Below, piece after piece: positions 1-9,169 of a stretch of DNA of 64,000 nt; position 1 is the first letter of the stretch, and every line of letters begins with the position of its first letter. Origin of the DNA: Planococcus donghaensis. GTDB taxonomy: Bacteria; Bacillota; Bacilli; Bacillales_A; Planococcaceae. The notes under the pieces were generated by a model, which saw nothing but the letters and a program-made list of their open reading frames with translations, was not told where the DNA came from and did not search any database. The position numbers and the translations under genes are program-made. The stretch lies in contig NZ_CP016543.2 in the NCBI RefSeq assembly GCF_001687665.2, positions 1,302,001 through 1,366,000 of the forward strand. Reading direction: 5' to 3'.

Positions 1-447
1 TCTCTTTCTGTTGATATCACAAACTTGCGCACAATTATTAAGAACGTTGTCCGCAAATCAACTGAAGGTGTCGATCTTTCGGAAGCGAAAGTTATTGTAG
101 CTGGAGGGCGTGGTGTCAAGAGTACGGAAGGATTTGAACCTTTACAAGAGTTAGCCAATCTTCTTGGTGGTGCTGTTGGTGCATCTCGTGGAGCTTGTGA
201 TGCGGATTATTGCGATTACTCACTTCAAATTGGGCAAACAGGCAAAGTCGTAACGCCTGATTTGTATATTGCAGCTGGTATTTCAGGAGCAATTCAGCAT
301 ATGGCAGGTATGTCCAACTCGAAAGTTATTGTAGCCATCAACAAAGACCCGGAAGCAAACATCTTTAAAGTAGCAGACTACGGAATCGTTGGTGACTTGT
401 TCGACGTTATCCCGATGCTGACAGAAGAGTTTAAAAAAGTAATGTAA
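1..447 (+). CDS. etfA: Electron transfer flavoprotein alpha subunit, C-terminal part
   Basis: This is the last 148 codons of EtfA; the reading frame is open from the first base, so the start lies outside the window. The alpha subunit, with EtfB, carries electrons from acyl-CoA dehydrogenases to the quinone pool and binds FAD through this C-terminal domain. The visible part contains the FAD-domain signatures [11 protein letters not shown], the [11 protein letters not shown] segment, and the [20 protein letters not shown] and HMAGM segments typical of the family. It is followed by a strong terminator and then trxA, the same order as in B. subtilis. Identity is secure; only the N-terminal domain is unseen. 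Confidence 0.95.
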   Translation, partial: SLSVDITNLRTIIKNVVRKSTEGVDLSEAKVIVAGGRGVKSTEGFEPLQELANLLGGAVGASRGACDADYCDYSLQIGQTGKVVTPDLYIAAGISGAIQHMAGMSNSKVIVAINKDPEANIFKVADYGIVGDLFDVIPMLTEEFKKVM

Positions 448-456
448 TCTGAAGTT

Positions 457-498
457 AAACAGGCGGAAAAAGTTTTTTAACTTTTTCCGCCTGTTTTT
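457..498 (+). terminator. Intrinsic terminator after etfA
   Basis: A 16-bp perfect stem (457-472 with 481-496) carries A- and T-rich flanks and ends in a T-run. It lies 10 bases after the etfA stop. The A-tract on the left arm means it could also work on the opposite strand. Confidence 0.9.
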
Positions 499-604
499 GT
501 TTGGCAGTTTTCAAGATCTGTAAAAGCGAAGAAGCCTTCGTTTAATAGAACAATTTAAGGGTATTAAAAGAGTAGGCAAAAAAATAGCTAGTGTTTTTGG
601 CACA

Positions 605-613
605 TGCTATACT
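605..613 (+). promoter_or_regulatory. Extended -10 promoter for trxA
   Basis: TGCTATACT matches the extended -10 pattern (TGn then TATACT) about 40 bases before the trxA start. No good -35 hexamer is visible at the expected distance, which is tolerated by extended -10 promoters. Call rests on the motif alone. Confidence 0.5.
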
Positions 614-651
614 CTGTATATAGTTTGGTTAATCATAAGGAGGAATTATTC

Positions 652-966
652 ATGGCAATTGTACACGGTACAGATCAGAACTTTTCACAAGAAGTATCAG
701 AAGGACTCGTTTTAGTAGATTTTTGGGCAACTTGGTGCGGACCATGTAAAATGATCGCTCCGGTGCTAGAAGAATTAGATGCTGAAATGAGCGATAAAGT
801 TAAAATCGTAAAAGTTGATGTCGATCAAAACCAAGAAACAGCTGGAAACTATGGCATTATGTCAATTCCAACTTTACTATTGATGAAAGACGGAGAAACA
901 GTTGATAAAGTAGTTGGTTTCCGACCAAAAGAAGCATTAGCTGAATTGGTTGAAAAACACGCATAA
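652..966 (+). CDS. trxA: Thioredoxin
   Basis: Thioredoxin is a small cytoplasmic protein disulfide reductase that donates electrons to ribonucleotide reductase, peroxiredoxins and other targets and is itself reduced by thioredoxin reductase. The 104-residue product has the classic active site WCGPCK near residue 28, preceded by the VDFWATW strand, and the cis-proline segment SIPTLLL. The ATG at 652 is chosen because AAGGAGG sits just upstream; an upstream in-frame ATG at 604 would add 16 residues foreign to thioredoxins and overlaps the promoter. It is a single-gene unit between two terminators. Confidence 0.97.
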   Translation: MAIVHGTDQNFSQEVSEGLVLVDFWATWCGPCKMIAPVLEELDAEMSDKVKIVKVDVDQNQETAGNYGIMSIPTLLLMKDGETVDKVVGFRPKEALAELVEKHA

Positions 967-971
967 TTCTT

Positions 972-1002
972 AACCGGGTCCAGTGATGGTGCCCGGTTTT
1001 TT
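972..1002 (+). terminator. Intrinsic terminator after trxA
   Basis: AACCGGG pairs with CCCGGTT, followed by a T-run. It lies between trxA and the closely following uvrC ribosome binding site, so some read-through into uvrC is possible. Confidence 0.8.
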
Positions 1003-1017
1003 AATAGGGTGATAAAC

Positions 1018-2814
1018 ATGGCAAACGAATTGATTCGACATAAATTGGCAATATTGCCTGACCAGCCCGGCTGTTACTTGATGAAAGATCGACAAGATAC
1101 AGTCATATACGTCGGGAAAGCTAAGGTTTTGAAAAATCGTGTTCGCTCATATTTTACGGGCAGTCACGATACGAAAACGCAGCGCTTGGTTAACGAAATT
1201 GTAGATTTTGAATACATTATTACGTCTTCTGATAAAGAGGCGTTGATTCTAGAATTGAATTTGATCAAGAAATACGATCCGAAATACAATATTATGTTAA
1301 AAGATGATAAAAGCTATCCGTATTTAAAAATTACGGGAGAACGTCATCCAAAACTGATTACAACAAGACAAGTGAAAAAAGACAAAGGCAAATACTTTGG
1401 TCCTTACCCCAATGCTTATGCAGCGGCAGAAACTAAAAAGTTATTAGACCGTTTATATCCATTGCGCAAATGCCATACAATGCCAGACCGCGTATGCTTG
1501 TATTACCATTTGGGCCAGTGTTTAGCACCTTGTGTAAAACCGATTGAAAAAGAGACTTACCAAGAATTGATCGATGGAATTACAAAATTCTTGAATGGTG
1601 GATTCCGTGAAGTAAAAGAGCAATTGGTCGAAAAAATGTCTGAAGCAGCAGAAAACCTGGAATTTGAACGTGCGAAAGAATACCGTGATCAAATCAATAT
1701 GATTGAAACCGTTATGGAAAAGCAAAAAATGGCGATGAACGATTTTACCAATCGCGATGTATTTGCATATGCTGTTGATAAAGGCTGGATGTGTGTACAA
1801 GTCTTTTTTGTGCGGCAAGGGAAATTGATCGAACGAGATGTCTCACTATTTCCGCTTTATAGAGATCCCGAAGAAGAGTTTTTGACTTTTCTTGGTCAAT
1901 TTTACGAAAAAGCCAATCACGTAAAGCCAAGTGAAATCTTAATTCCAGAAGCGGATGATCCGGACATGTTGAAAGAATGGCTTGGTGTTCGCGTACTTGT
2001 GCCGCAGCGTGGTAAGAAAAAAGAATTAGTGGCATTAGCGAAAAAAAATGCAGAAGTAGCAATCAAAGAGAAGTTCCAGTTGTTAGAGCGCCAAGAAGAA
2101 CGGACAATTGGTGCATGTGTAGATTTAGGAGAAGCAATGAATATCGAAACGCCATTACGTATTGAAGCTTTTGATAACTCGCACATTCAAGGTGCAGATG
2201 CTGTTTCCGCAATGATTACGTTTATTGACGGGAAACCATCTAAAAAAGACTACCGTAAATACAAAACACGAAACGCATCAAAACCGGATGATTATGCAGC
2301 AATGCGTGAAGTGATTCGTCGACGCTATTCACGTGTTTTAAAAGATGGTTTACCTTTACCAGATTTGATCGTTATCGATGGTGGGAAAGGACAAATGGAG
2401 TCGGCGCGTGAAATTTTAGAAGATGAACTTGGTTTGTCGATTCCTATTGCGGGACTTGCAAAAGACACCAAGCACCAAACTTCACAATTATTATACGGTT
2501 CACCAGCTGAAATTGTACCGCTTAAACGAACGAGTGAAGCTTTTTATTTGTTGCAACGAATACAAGACGAAGTTCACCGATTTGTTATTACGTTTCATCG
2601 TCAATTGCGTGGTAAGAATTCAATACAATCCGCACTAGACGGTCTGCAAGGCGTAGGGCCGAAACGGAAACAGCAATTGCTAAAGCATTTTGGATCTGTC
2701 AAAAAAATTAAAGAAGCATCTGTAGAGGAAATTAAAGAAGCGGGAATGCCGGAAGCTTTGGCACAGTCCATCGAAAAGCATTTCACAGAAGATACATTGC
2801 CAAGTGAATCATAA
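1018..2814 (+). CDS. uvrC: UvrABC system protein C (excinuclease subunit)
   Basis: UvrC makes both incisions flanking a DNA lesion during nucleotide excision repair after UvrA and UvrB load on the damage. The 598-residue product equals the usual Bacillales length. Visible domains are an N-terminal GIY-YIG nuclease (PGCYLMKD then VIYVGKAK), a UvrB-binding UVR motif around residue 205 ([13 protein letters not shown]), the RNase H-like nuclease with [10 protein letters not shown] and the DGGKGQ segment, and C-terminal helix-hairpin-helix repeats ([18 protein letters not shown]). ATG 1018 is preferred over GTG 1009, giving a 9-base gap to AGGG and the family length. No SOS box was recognised upstream. 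Confidence 0.96.
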   Translation: MANELIRHKLAILPDQPGCYLMKDRQDTVIYVGKAKVLKNRVRSYFTGSHDTKTQRLVNEIVDFEYIITSSDKEALILELNLIKKYDPKYNIMLKDDKSYPYLKITGERHPKLITTRQVKKDKGKYFGPYPNAYAAAETKKLLDRLYPLRKCHTMPDRVCLYYHLGQCLAPCVKPIEKETYQELIDGITKFLNGGFREVKEQLVEKMSEAAENLEFERAKEYRDQINMIETVMEKQKMAMNDFTNRDVFAYAVDKGWMCVQVFFVRQGKLIERDVSLFPLYRDPEEEFLTFLGQFYEKANHVKPSEILIPEADDPDMLKEWLGVRVLVPQRGKKKELVALAKKNAEVAIKEKFQLLERQEERTIGACVDLGEAMNIETPLRIEAFDNSHIQGADAVSAMITFIDGKPSKKDYRKYKTRNASKPDDYAAMREVIRRRYSRVLKDGLPLPDLIVIDGGKGQMESAREILEDELGLSIPIAGLAKDTKHQTSQLLYGSPAEIVPLKRTSEAFYLLQRIQDEVHRFVITFHRQLRGKNSIQSALDGLQGVGPKRKQQLLKHFGSVKKIKEASVEEIKEAGMPEALAQSIEKHFTEDTLPSES

Positions 2815-2851
2815 CGTGGTATTGTAGTGAATAATTAAATCACTTGGAAAA

Positions 2852-3023
2852 GTGATGATAGAGGCGCGGACGTCAATAGTAAGCATTCGGAGATTTGCAG
2901 AATCTGAGATGGATGGTGAAAGGGGCGATCGCCGAAGTGTGCGTTTTACTGCTATTGCGCATGCTGGTTCTGCATTTAAGAAGTGCAGGGCTGTCAGAGT
3001 CAATCTCTGGAGGGCTATCTCAC
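2852..3023 (+). ncRNA. Lysine riboswitch (L box) aptamer
   Basis: The stretch has the conserved L-box blocks: GATAGAGGCGCGGACGTC near the 5' side, GGTGAAAGGGGCGATCGCCG in the middle, and CTGTCAGAGTCAATCTCTGG at the 3' side. A closing P1 helix pairs 2852-2861 with about 3015-3023. It precedes lysC, the known target of this class in Bacillales. Lysine binding is expected to favour the terminator that follows. Recognition is from conserved sequence blocks, not a covariance search. Confidence 0.93.
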
Positions 3024-3048
3024 ATGGACGTTTTTCGTACATGATAAA

Positions 3049-3088
3049 AGAGGTAGTTTGCCGCGTATGCGGTGGGCTGCCTTTTTTC
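3049..3088 (+). terminator. Riboswitch-controlled terminator in the lysC leader
   Basis: AGGTAG pairs with CTGCCT and an inner CCGC-GTAT-GCGG hairpin is capped by a tetraloop, followed by six T residues. It sits directly after the L-box aptamer and before lysC, the expected expression platform for premature termination when lysine is abundant. Confidence 0.88.
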
Positions 3089-3151
3089 GTGTCTAGTTGA
3101 AAAATCACTAGTCATTTTGAGGGCCACATACTAAATGTGGGAGTGGATAGA

Positions 3152-4414
3152 ATGGAAACAATTGTTATGAAATTTGGTGGAACATCTGTTGCGACACCGG
3201 AAAAAATTATTGGTGTGGCGAAAAGAGCAATTCGTGAAAAAGAAAAAGGCAAACGCGTTGTCATTGTTGTTTCGGCGATGGGCAAAACAACCGATACATT
3301 ACTCGGGTTAGCTGGGGAAATTTCATCAAATCCGCCAAAGCGTGAGATGGATATGTTATTAGCCACAGGAGAGCAAGTAACGATTTCTTTATTGGCGATG
3401 GCTTTTAAAAAATTGGGTCATGAAGCTTTATCATTTACCGGTTGGCAAGCTGGAATCGAAACCGAATCGGTTCCGCGCAACGCACGCATCGAACAGATTC
3501 ATACAGAACGCCTTGAACGTGTATTGGATAAAGGCTATTTTTGTGTAGTGGCTGGTTTCCAAGGCGTAGACAAAATCGGCAATATTACCACACTTGGTAG
3601 AGGTGGATCAGATACGACAGCAGTAGCGCTTGCAGCTGCTTTAAAAGCAGAGAAATGTGAAATTTATACAGACGTTAATGGCGTTTATACATCTGATCCA
3701 AGATATGTCACGGGTGCGCGTAAACTCCAGCAAATTTCTTATGACGAAATGTTAGAGCTGGCCAATCTTGGGGCGGGTGTACTGCATCCGCGAGCAGTCG
3801 AATTCGCAAAAAACAATCATGTACCATTATCTGTCAGAGCAAGTTATTCAGACGAGCCTGGCACAATCATACAAGAGGTGATCACTGTGGAAACAAACTT
3901 AATCGTTAGAGGCGTGGCATTTGAACCTGGAGTCGCGCGTGTAACTGTCACTTATAAAAAACCGTTTAATGGCTCGCTTGCTAATATTTTTAATAAGCTA
4001 GCAGAAAATCAAATTGACGTTGATATCATCGTTCAAAGTATTAGCGACGAGTTTCCGCCTTCGGTTTCTTTTTCGATCAGTCAAGAAAGTCTCGAAGAAA
4101 CGCGCCGTGTTCTAACTGAAGCACAAGAAGAAATTGGGTTCCTATCATTAAATGTGGAAGTTGGTTTGTCAAAAGTTTCAATAGTAGGATCAGGCATGGT
4201 GTCAAACCCAGGGGTTGCTGCACGTATGTTTGATATTTTAAGAACAAAAGAAATACCAGTTAAAATGGTCAGCACATCAGAGATAAAGATTTCTGTCGTA
4301 GTACCCGAAATTGATATGACAAAATCAGCAAATGCTTTGCACGAAGCTTACGGTTTGTCTGAAGAAGAGTTGATTGAAGCAACACAAAAGTTTTCTTTAA
4401 ATACTAGTTCGTGA
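3152..4414 (+). CDS. lysC: Aspartokinase II (lysine-sensitive aspartate kinase)
   Basis: Phosphorylates L-aspartate, the first step to lysine, diaminopimelate, methionine and threonine. The 420-residue product starts with the kinase signature KFGGTSVATP, has the GRGGSDTTAVALA and YTDVNGVYTSDPR segments, and ends in two ACT domains that bind lysine. ATG 3152 is used; GTG 3137 is in frame but has no better site. An internal in-frame GTG at 3887 carries a strong ribosome binding site and would make a separate 175-residue ACT-only beta subunit, as known for B. subtilis aspartokinase II. The lysine riboswitch gives transcriptional control. In B. subtilis yslB follows lysC; it is not present here. 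Confidence 0.95.
   Translation: METIVMKFGGTSVATPEKIIGVAKRAIREKEKGKRVVIVVSAMGKTTDTLLGLAGEISSNPPKREMDMLLATGEQVTISLLAMAFKKLGHEALSFTGWQAGIETESVPRNARIEQIHTERLERVLDKGYFCVVAGFQGVDKIGNITTLGRGGSDTTAVALAAALKAEKCEIYTDVNGVYTSDPRYVTGARKLQQISYDEMLELANLGAGVLHPRAVEFAKNNHVPLSVRASYSDEPGTIIQEVITVETNLIVRGVAFEPGVARVTVTYKKPFNGSLANIFNKLAENQIDVDIIVQSISDEFPPSVSFSISQESLEETRRVLTEAQEEIGFLSLNVEVGLSKVSIVGSGMVSNPGVAARMFDILRTKEIPVKMVSTSEIKISVVVPEIDMTKSANALHEAYGLSEEELIEATQKFSLNTSS
3873..3889 (+). promoter_or_regulatory. Internal ribosome binding site and GTG start for the LysC beta subunit
   Basis: AGAGGTGATC followed by ACT and GTG (3887) lies in frame inside lysC at codon 246. The spacing and near-perfect complement to the 16S tail make it stronger than the site of the full-length start. 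The product would be the ACT-domain regulatory subunit (175 residues), matching the alpha/beta organisation described for B. subtilis lysC. Confidence 0.75.
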
Positions 4415-4493
4415 AATTATTCACAAAATGTTCAAATTCTCAATTGTAATTTGTTAACAATAGCGGCATGAGTGAACCTAGCAGTTTAGTTGG

Positions 4494-4526
4494 AAAAAGC
4501 GATTCTCAATTAGAGAATCGCTTTTT
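4494..4526 (+). terminator. Intrinsic terminator after lysC
   Basis: AAAAAGCGATTCTC pairs perfectly with GAGAATCGCTTTTT around a five-base loop. The symmetric A and T tracts make it potentially bidirectional. Confidence 0.9.
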
Positions 4527-4634
4527 AACGGAAATCTATTAAAACGTTTACATATCGAGACGATTTAGAAGGAATCGCTTGTGTAATGCCGGTAAAAGCC
4601 GTAATAACTATCTGATTAAAAGCGATTCGTTGCC

Positions 4635-4663
4635 TTGACGCTCCTAAAGGGGGGGAGTACAAT
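4635..4663 (+). promoter_or_regulatory. Sigma-A promoter for sdhCAB
   Basis: TTGACG and TACAAT are separated by exactly 17 bases. The start would give a leader of about 100 bases before the sdhC TTG codon. The inverted 9-mer pair ends only 6 bases upstream of the -35 hexamer. Confidence 0.8.
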
Positions 4664-4768
4664 AAATATGTCATATTATTGTATCATGATGGTGCGTGGC
4701 TTCAGGTGCTTTCACCATAAACGTCTGCTCTGAACGCTACCAATTAAAGTTTTGAGGGGGGTAAAATT

Positions 4769-5383
4769 TTGGATAACAATCGTGAATTTTTAATGCGCAG
4801 GCTGCACTCATTGTTGGGAATTATTCCTATTGGTTTATTCTTAACGCAGCACTTAATCGTCAACCATTTTGCAACACAAGGTGAAGAGGCATTCAATACT
4901 GCATCTCATTTCATGGCAAATCTTCCATTCGTTATTTTCTTGGAGATCTTTGTCATTTACTTGCCGCTCATGTATCATGCGTTTTACGGTCTATACATAG
5001 CGTTTACTGCGAAGAACAACCCTGGACATTATAGCTATATGCGCAATATGTTATTTATTGCACAACGTTATACAGGTGTCTTCCTAGTAGTCTTTATCGC
5101 TTGGCACGTCTTTGAAACAAGATTCCAAGTGGCAATTGGAAATGCGGCTGAAGCAGATTTTAACATGATGGAAAACATCTTAAGCAATCCATGGATGTTA
5201 GCATTCTACATCGTAGGTGTGTTGTCAGCAACTTTCCACTTATCAAACGGACTTTGGTCTTTCCTTGTTACTTGGGGAATTACGCAATCTGCAGCAGCAC
5301 AAAAAAATGCAACTTATTTCACGCTTCTAGTATTTATTGTGTTATCGGTTATTGGTATCAGAGCATTGTTTGCGTTCGTTTAA
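4769..5383 (+). CDS. sdhC: Succinate dehydrogenase cytochrome b558 subunit
   Basis: Membrane anchor of complex II that binds heme b and passes electrons from succinate oxidation to menaquinone. The 204-residue protein begins MDNNREFLMRRLHSLLG, matching the family N-terminus, and has about five hydrophobic helices with several conserved histidines (HSLLG, QHLIVNHF, WHVFE, HLSNG) that include the heme ligands. The start is TTG at 4769, supported by GAGGGGGG upstream and the family N-terminus. First gene of sdhCAB, with sdhA 45 bases downstream. Confidence 0.94.
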   Translation: MDNNREFLMRRLHSLLGIIPIGLFLTQHLIVNHFATQGEEAFNTASHFMANLPFVIFLEIFVIYLPLMYHAFYGLYIAFTAKNNPGHYSYMRNMLFIAQRYTGVFLVVFIAWHVFETRFQVAIGNAAEADFNMMENILSNPWMLAFYIVGVLSATFHLSNGLWSFLVTWGITQSAAAQKNATYFTLLVFIVLSVIGIRALFAFV

Positions 5384-5428
5384 GAATGTTTCAATCATTG
5401 GTGAACTAAAAGAGGAGTGAATACTAAC

Positions 5429-7177
5429 ATGGCGAAGGGCAAAATTTCTATCGTCGGAGGCGGCCTTGCTGGATTAATGGCAGCAATCAAAGTTGCAGAA
5501 GCAGGCTCTCCCGCCGATTTATTTTCAATCGTTCCCGTTAAACGGTCCCACTCAGTATGTGCACAAGGCGGGATTAACGGAGCGGTCAATACAAAAGGTG
5601 AAGGGGATTCCCCGGACATTCACTTTGATGATACTGTCTACGGAGGCGACTTCTTAGCGAATCAACGTCCCGTAAAAGCAATGGCAGACGCGGCACCTGG
5701 AATTATTCGTATGTTCGATCGTATGGGCGTTATGTTCAACCGTACGCCGGAAGGTCTTTTGGATTTCCGTCGTTTTGGTGGCACAATGTACCATAGAACT
5801 GCGTTTGCTGGTGCAACTACTGGTCAGCAATTATTATATGCATTAGATGAGCAAGTTCGTCGCTACGAAGTAGCTGGACTTATCACGAAGTATGAAGGTT
5901 GGGAATTCCTTGGACTTGTTCTTGATGAGCAAGGCGTAGGTAAAGGAATCACTGCTCAAAATATGACGACGATGGAAATTAAATCGTTCCGCGCAGATGC
6001 TGTTATTATGGCAACTGGTGGTCCGGGAATTATTTTCGGGAAATCGACAAACTCTGTTATTAACACAGGTTCAGCGGCTTCTATCGTTTATCAACAAGGT
6101 GCATACTACGCAAACGGCGAATTTATCCAAATTCACCCAACAGCGATTCCAGGAGACGATAAACTGCGCTTAATGTCAGAATCGGCTCGTGGAGAAGGTG
6201 GACGTATTTGGACGTATAAAGACGGCAAACCTTGGTATTTCCTTGAAGAAAAATATCCTGCTTACGGTAACTTAGTTCCACGTGATATTGCAACACGTGA
6301 AATTTTTGATGTTTGCGTTAACCAAAAGCTCGGCATTAATGGCGAGAACATGGTTTATTTGGATCTTTCACATAAAGATCCGAAAGAGCTTGATATTAAA
6401 CTTGGTGGAATCATCGAGATCTATGAGAAATTCACTGGTGATGACCCACGCAAAGTACCAATGAAAATTTTCCCGGCTGTTCACTATTCAATGGGTGGAC
6501 TGTGGGTTGATGATCATCAAATGACAAGCATCCCTGGTGTTTTAGCAGCAGGGGAATGTGATTATTCTCAGCATGGCGGTAACCGTTTAGGTGCAAACTC
6601 ATTGCTTTCAGCAATTTATGGCGGTATGGTCGCAGGACCAAACGCTCTTGATTATATTAAAGGCCTTGATGTTCTAGCGGAAGATCTTCCTTCAACAATT
6701 TTTGAACAACATGAAGCAGAAGAAAAACGCAAATGGGAAGAAATTTTAGCATTAGACGGTACAGAAAACGCGTATGTTCTTCATAAAGAACTTGGCGAAT
6801 GGATGACGGATAATGTAACAGTGGTACGTTACAACGATCGTTTACAGAAGACGGATGAAAAAATCCAAGAACTTCTTGAACGTTTCAATCAGATTAGCAT
6901 TACAGATACGCAACTTTGGAGTAACCAAGGCGCAATGTTTACACGTCAATTGCGCAATATGCTTCATTTAGCGCGAGCAATCACTATCGGTGCACTTAAG
7001 CGTAACGAAAGCCGTGGAGCTCATTACAAACCGGACTTCCCGGAGCGTAACGACGAGGAATTCTTGAAAACGACAATGGCTAAATTTAATGGCAATGACG
7101 CACCTATCTTCCATTACGAAGAAGTCGATACGTCGTTAATTCCGCCACGTAAACGTGATTATTCAGCAAAAGCATAA
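5429..7177 (+). CDS. sdhA: Succinate dehydrogenase flavoprotein subunit
   Basis: Oxidises succinate to fumarate on the cytoplasmic face of the membrane, using covalently bound FAD. The 582-residue protein shows the dinucleotide fold IVGGGLAGLMAAIK at the N-terminus, the HSVCAQGGINGA segment whose histidine carries FAD in the family, the substrate-site segment IQIHPTAIPGDD, and a C-terminal Arg-rich RESRGAHYKPDFPERND-type stretch (here NESRGAHYKPDFPERND). ATG 5429 is chosen over GTG 5417 because AGAGGAG lies at a proper distance only from the ATG. Middle gene of the operon. Confidence 0.97.
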   Translation: MAKGKISIVGGGLAGLMAAIKVAEAGSPADLFSIVPVKRSHSVCAQGGINGAVNTKGEGDSPDIHFDDTVYGGDFLANQRPVKAMADAAPGIIRMFDRMGVMFNRTPEGLLDFRRFGGTMYHRTAFAGATTGQQLLYALDEQVRRYEVAGLITKYEGWEFLGLVLDEQGVGKGITAQNMTTMEIKSFRADAVIMATGGPGIIFGKSTNSVINTGSAASIVYQQGAYYANGEFIQIHPTAIPGDDKLRLMSESARGEGGRIWTYKDGKPWYFLEEKYPAYGNLVPRDIATREIFDVCVNQKLGINGENMVYLDLSHKDPKELDIKLGGIIEIYEKFTGDDPRKVPMKIFPAVHYSMGGLWVDDHQMTSIPGVLAAGECDYSQHGGNRLGANSLLSAIYGGMVAGPNALDYIKGLDVLAEDLPSTIFEQHEAEEKRKWEEILALDGTENAYVLHKELGEWMTDNVTVVRYNDRLQKTDEKIQELLERFNQISITDTQLWSNQGAMFTRQLRNMLHLARAITIGALKRNESRGAHYKPDFPERNDEEFLKTTMAKFNGNDAPIFHYEEVDTSLIPPRKRDYSAKA

Positions 7178-7199
7178 TTATGAAGGGAGCTAATTTACC

Positions 7200-7970
7200 A
7201 TGGGTGAAGCAGCAAAAACGGTAATATTTGAAATCGAACGCAGAAACTCTACGGATGAAAATTCGTATTGGGAAAAGTTCGAATTGCCATATAAGATGAA
7301 CATGAATGTCATTTCGGCATTGATGGAAATCCGTCGTAACCCTGTCAACATGGACGGGAAAAAAACCACGCCTGTAACTTGGGACATGAACTGTCTTGAG
7401 GAAGTGTGTGGAGCATGCTCTATGGTTATCAACGGCAAAGCGCGTCAATCGTGTACGGCTTTAGTTGATCAATTAGAACAGCCAATTCGCTTGCAGCCGA
7501 TGAAAACATTCCCTGTTGTTCGTGACCTTGTCATTGACCGCAGCCGTATGTTCGATTCGTTGAAGAAAGTAAAAGCTTGGGTGCCAATCGATGGTACGCA
7601 TGACCTTGGAGAAGGACCACGTATGCCTGAGCGTAAACGCCAATGGGCATATGAGCTATCTAAATGTATGACTTGTGGCGTATGTCTTGAAGCATGCCCG
7701 AACGTCAACGATAAATCTGACTTTATCGGTGCTGCGCCACTTTCACAAGTTCGCTTAATGAACGCCCACCCAACCGGTGCTATGAACCGCGATGCTCGCT
7801 TGAACGCGATCATGGGTGAAGGTGGATTAGCAAGTTGTGGTAACTCTCAAAACTGTGTTGAATCTTGTCCAAAAGGAATTCCTTTGACAACGTCAATCGC
7901 AGCATTAAACCGCGATACAACAGTTCAAATGTTCCGTAACTTCTTCGGAAGCGACAGAATGGTTGACTAG
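7200..7970 (+). CDS. sdhB: Succinate dehydrogenase iron-sulfur subunit
   Basis: Transfers electrons from the SdhA flavin to the SdhC heme and quinone site. The 256-residue product holds the three expected cluster motifs: [2Fe-2S] CLEEVCGACSM near residue 62, [4Fe-4S] CMTCGVCLEACP near residue 157, and [3Fe-4S] CGNSQNCVESCP near residue 214. GAAGGGAG precedes the ATG. A strong terminator follows, closing the operon. Confidence 0.97.
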   Translation: MGEAAKTVIFEIERRNSTDENSYWEKFELPYKMNMNVISALMEIRRNPVNMDGKKTTPVTWDMNCLEEVCGACSMVINGKARQSCTALVDQLEQPIRLQPMKTFPVVRDLVIDRSRMFDSLKKVKAWVPIDGTHDLGEGPRMPERKRQWAYELSKCMTCGVCLEACPNVNDKSDFIGAAPLSQVRLMNAHPTGAMNRDARLNAIMGEGGLASCGNSQNCVESCPKGIPLTTSIAALNRDTTVQMFRNFFGSDRMVD

Positions 7971-7980
7971 TAACTGATTA

Positions 7981-8008
7981 AAACCCCGCTCATGCGGGGT
8001 TTTTTCTT
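7981..8008 (+). terminator. Intrinsic terminator after sdhB
   Basis: AAACCCCGC pairs with GCGGGGTTT around TCAT and runs into a T-tract. It ends the sdhCAB operon. Confidence 0.93.
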
Positions 8009-8164
8009 TTTGTCTAATGAAAACGCCTGTCCTTTTTAAAAGTTTTTGATATACTATTCAAATGAAATAACTAATTTAAGTACGGTTTAGTTTTTATTCT
8101 TAAATAAGCTGCGCTTTCTTGTTTGAGTATTATCGATAAATAAGCCGAATTTCTGGAGGTCGTC

Positions 8165-8632
8165 ATGAAAGCAAATTACATTGAGAATTTTGAAGAGTGG
8201 AAGCGAGAATTTTTCTTTTCTGCTCCTGTGCAAGTGCGTTTTTCAGAAACCGATATGTTTGGGCATGTGAATAATACAGTGCCGATCGCTTATTTCGAGT
8301 TTGCACGGATTGAATTTATGAAAGAAATGGGCTTAATGCAACGTTGGCTCGAAACTGGAAATGAGTTGTTTCCGGTTGTAGCGGATATGCAAGTCGATTT
8401 CGTCCAACAAGTCTTTTTTGATGAAAAACTAGACGTTCATGTTAAAATCGCACGAATTGGCACGTCATCTATGGATGTTCATTATTGGACCACCAATGAA
8501 AAAGGTGAAACTTGTTTTACTGGTAGAGGAGCGATTGTTCAAGTTTCTAAGCAAACAAATAGAGGCTTTCCTTGGACAGCAGAAGAAATTGAGTTGCTAA
8601 AAGCACAACAAGTAGCTGTTGCAAAAAAGTAA
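8165..8632 (+). CDS. ysmA: Acyl-CoA thioesterase, 4HBT hot-dog family
   Basis: A 155-residue single hot-dog domain protein. The FSETDMFGHVNNTVPIAYFE segment is the active-site signature of the 4-hydroxybenzoyl-CoA thioesterase family, with the aspartate in TDMFGH as likely catalytic residue. The substrate is unknown; a short- or medium-chain acyl-CoA is usual for the family. It occupies the B. subtilis ysmA position directly after sdhB, which supports the symbol. CTGGAGG precedes the ATG. In B. subtilis gerE follows; it is absent here. Confidence 0.85.
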   Translation: MKANYIENFEEWKREFFFSAPVQVRFSETDMFGHVNNTVPIAYFEFARIEFMKEMGLMQRWLETGNELFPVVADMQVDFVQQVFFDEKLDVHVKIARIGTSSMDVHYWTTNEKGETCFTGRGAIVQVSKQTNRGFPWTAEEIELLKAQQVAVAKK

Positions 8633-8706
8633 GGAGCTCTTGCTATATCGGTAAAAAACCTGCACTATAGAAATATGATAGGGTTTTTGAGGAGTGGTAA
8701 TTAGTT

Positions 8707-9159
8707 ATGAAGGAAGATTACAAAGACACAACACATGATTTAGAACGTATCGCATTTATGGAAAAAGAATTGCGTTATATTTCGGGGATTATTAAGCAAA
8801 AAGGGCGAGAAATATTAAATTCCTATACGATTACACCGCCTCAGTTTGTTGCTTTGCAATGGCTGTTCGAACATGGAGACATGACAATTGGTGATTTGTC
8901 GAACAAAATGTACTTAGCATTCAGCACCACAACCGATTTGGTTGATCGCATGGAAAAAAATGAAATGGTTGTCCGTATACGAGAAGAACAAGATCGTCGT
9001 GTTGTCCGGATCAAATTATTAAAAGAAGGCGAACGGGTAATTGAAGAGGTAATTCGAAAGCGGCGTGAATATTTAAGCACGGTTTTAGAAAATTTTTCAG
9101 AAGAAGAATCAGAACAATTTGCAGCATTGCTTGAAAAACTGCATACCAACATGAAATAG
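8707..9159 (+). CDS. ysmB: MarR-family transcriptional regulator
   Basis: A 150-residue winged-helix regulator. The core runs from PPQFVALQWLFEHGDMTIGDLS through the recognition helix region STTTDLVDRMEK to the wing IREEQDRRVVRIKL, and a C-terminal helix would complete the dimer. The regulon is unknown. Position between the ysmA homologue and murI matches B. subtilis ysmB. The 70 bases upstream contain an imperfect inverted repeat (AAAAACC and GGGTTTTT) that could be an autoregulatory site or a weak terminator. Confidence 0.88.
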   Translation: MKEDYKDTTHDLERIAFMEKELRYISGIIKQKGREILNSYTITPPQFVALQWLFEHGDMTIGDLSNKMYLAFSTTTDLVDRMEKNEMVVRIREEQDRRVVRIKLLKEGERVIEEVIRKRREYLSTVLENFSEEESEQFAALLEKLHTNMK

Positions 9160-9169
9160 GATAGAGGCG

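Larger units (their letters stand above)
4415..4768. other. Intergenic region lysC to sdhC with repeated 9-mer
   Basis: This 354-base gap has no gene. It holds the lysC terminator (4494-4526), a second pair of inverted 9-mers (GAATCGCTT at 4572-4580, AAGCGATTC at 4620-4628), the sdh promoter (4635-4663) and a leader of about 100 bases before sdhC. The same 9-mer forms the core of the terminator stem, so it occurs four times here in alternating orientation. Confidence 0.7.

Noticed and set aside
2852..3100. Open frame over the lysC leader
   Set aside because: It coincides with the lysine riboswitch and its terminator and has no protein-like character.
8640..8700. Imperfect inverted repeat before the MarR gene as a firm operator or terminator
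   Set aside because: Pairing is short and interrupted; mentioned only in the MarR entry.
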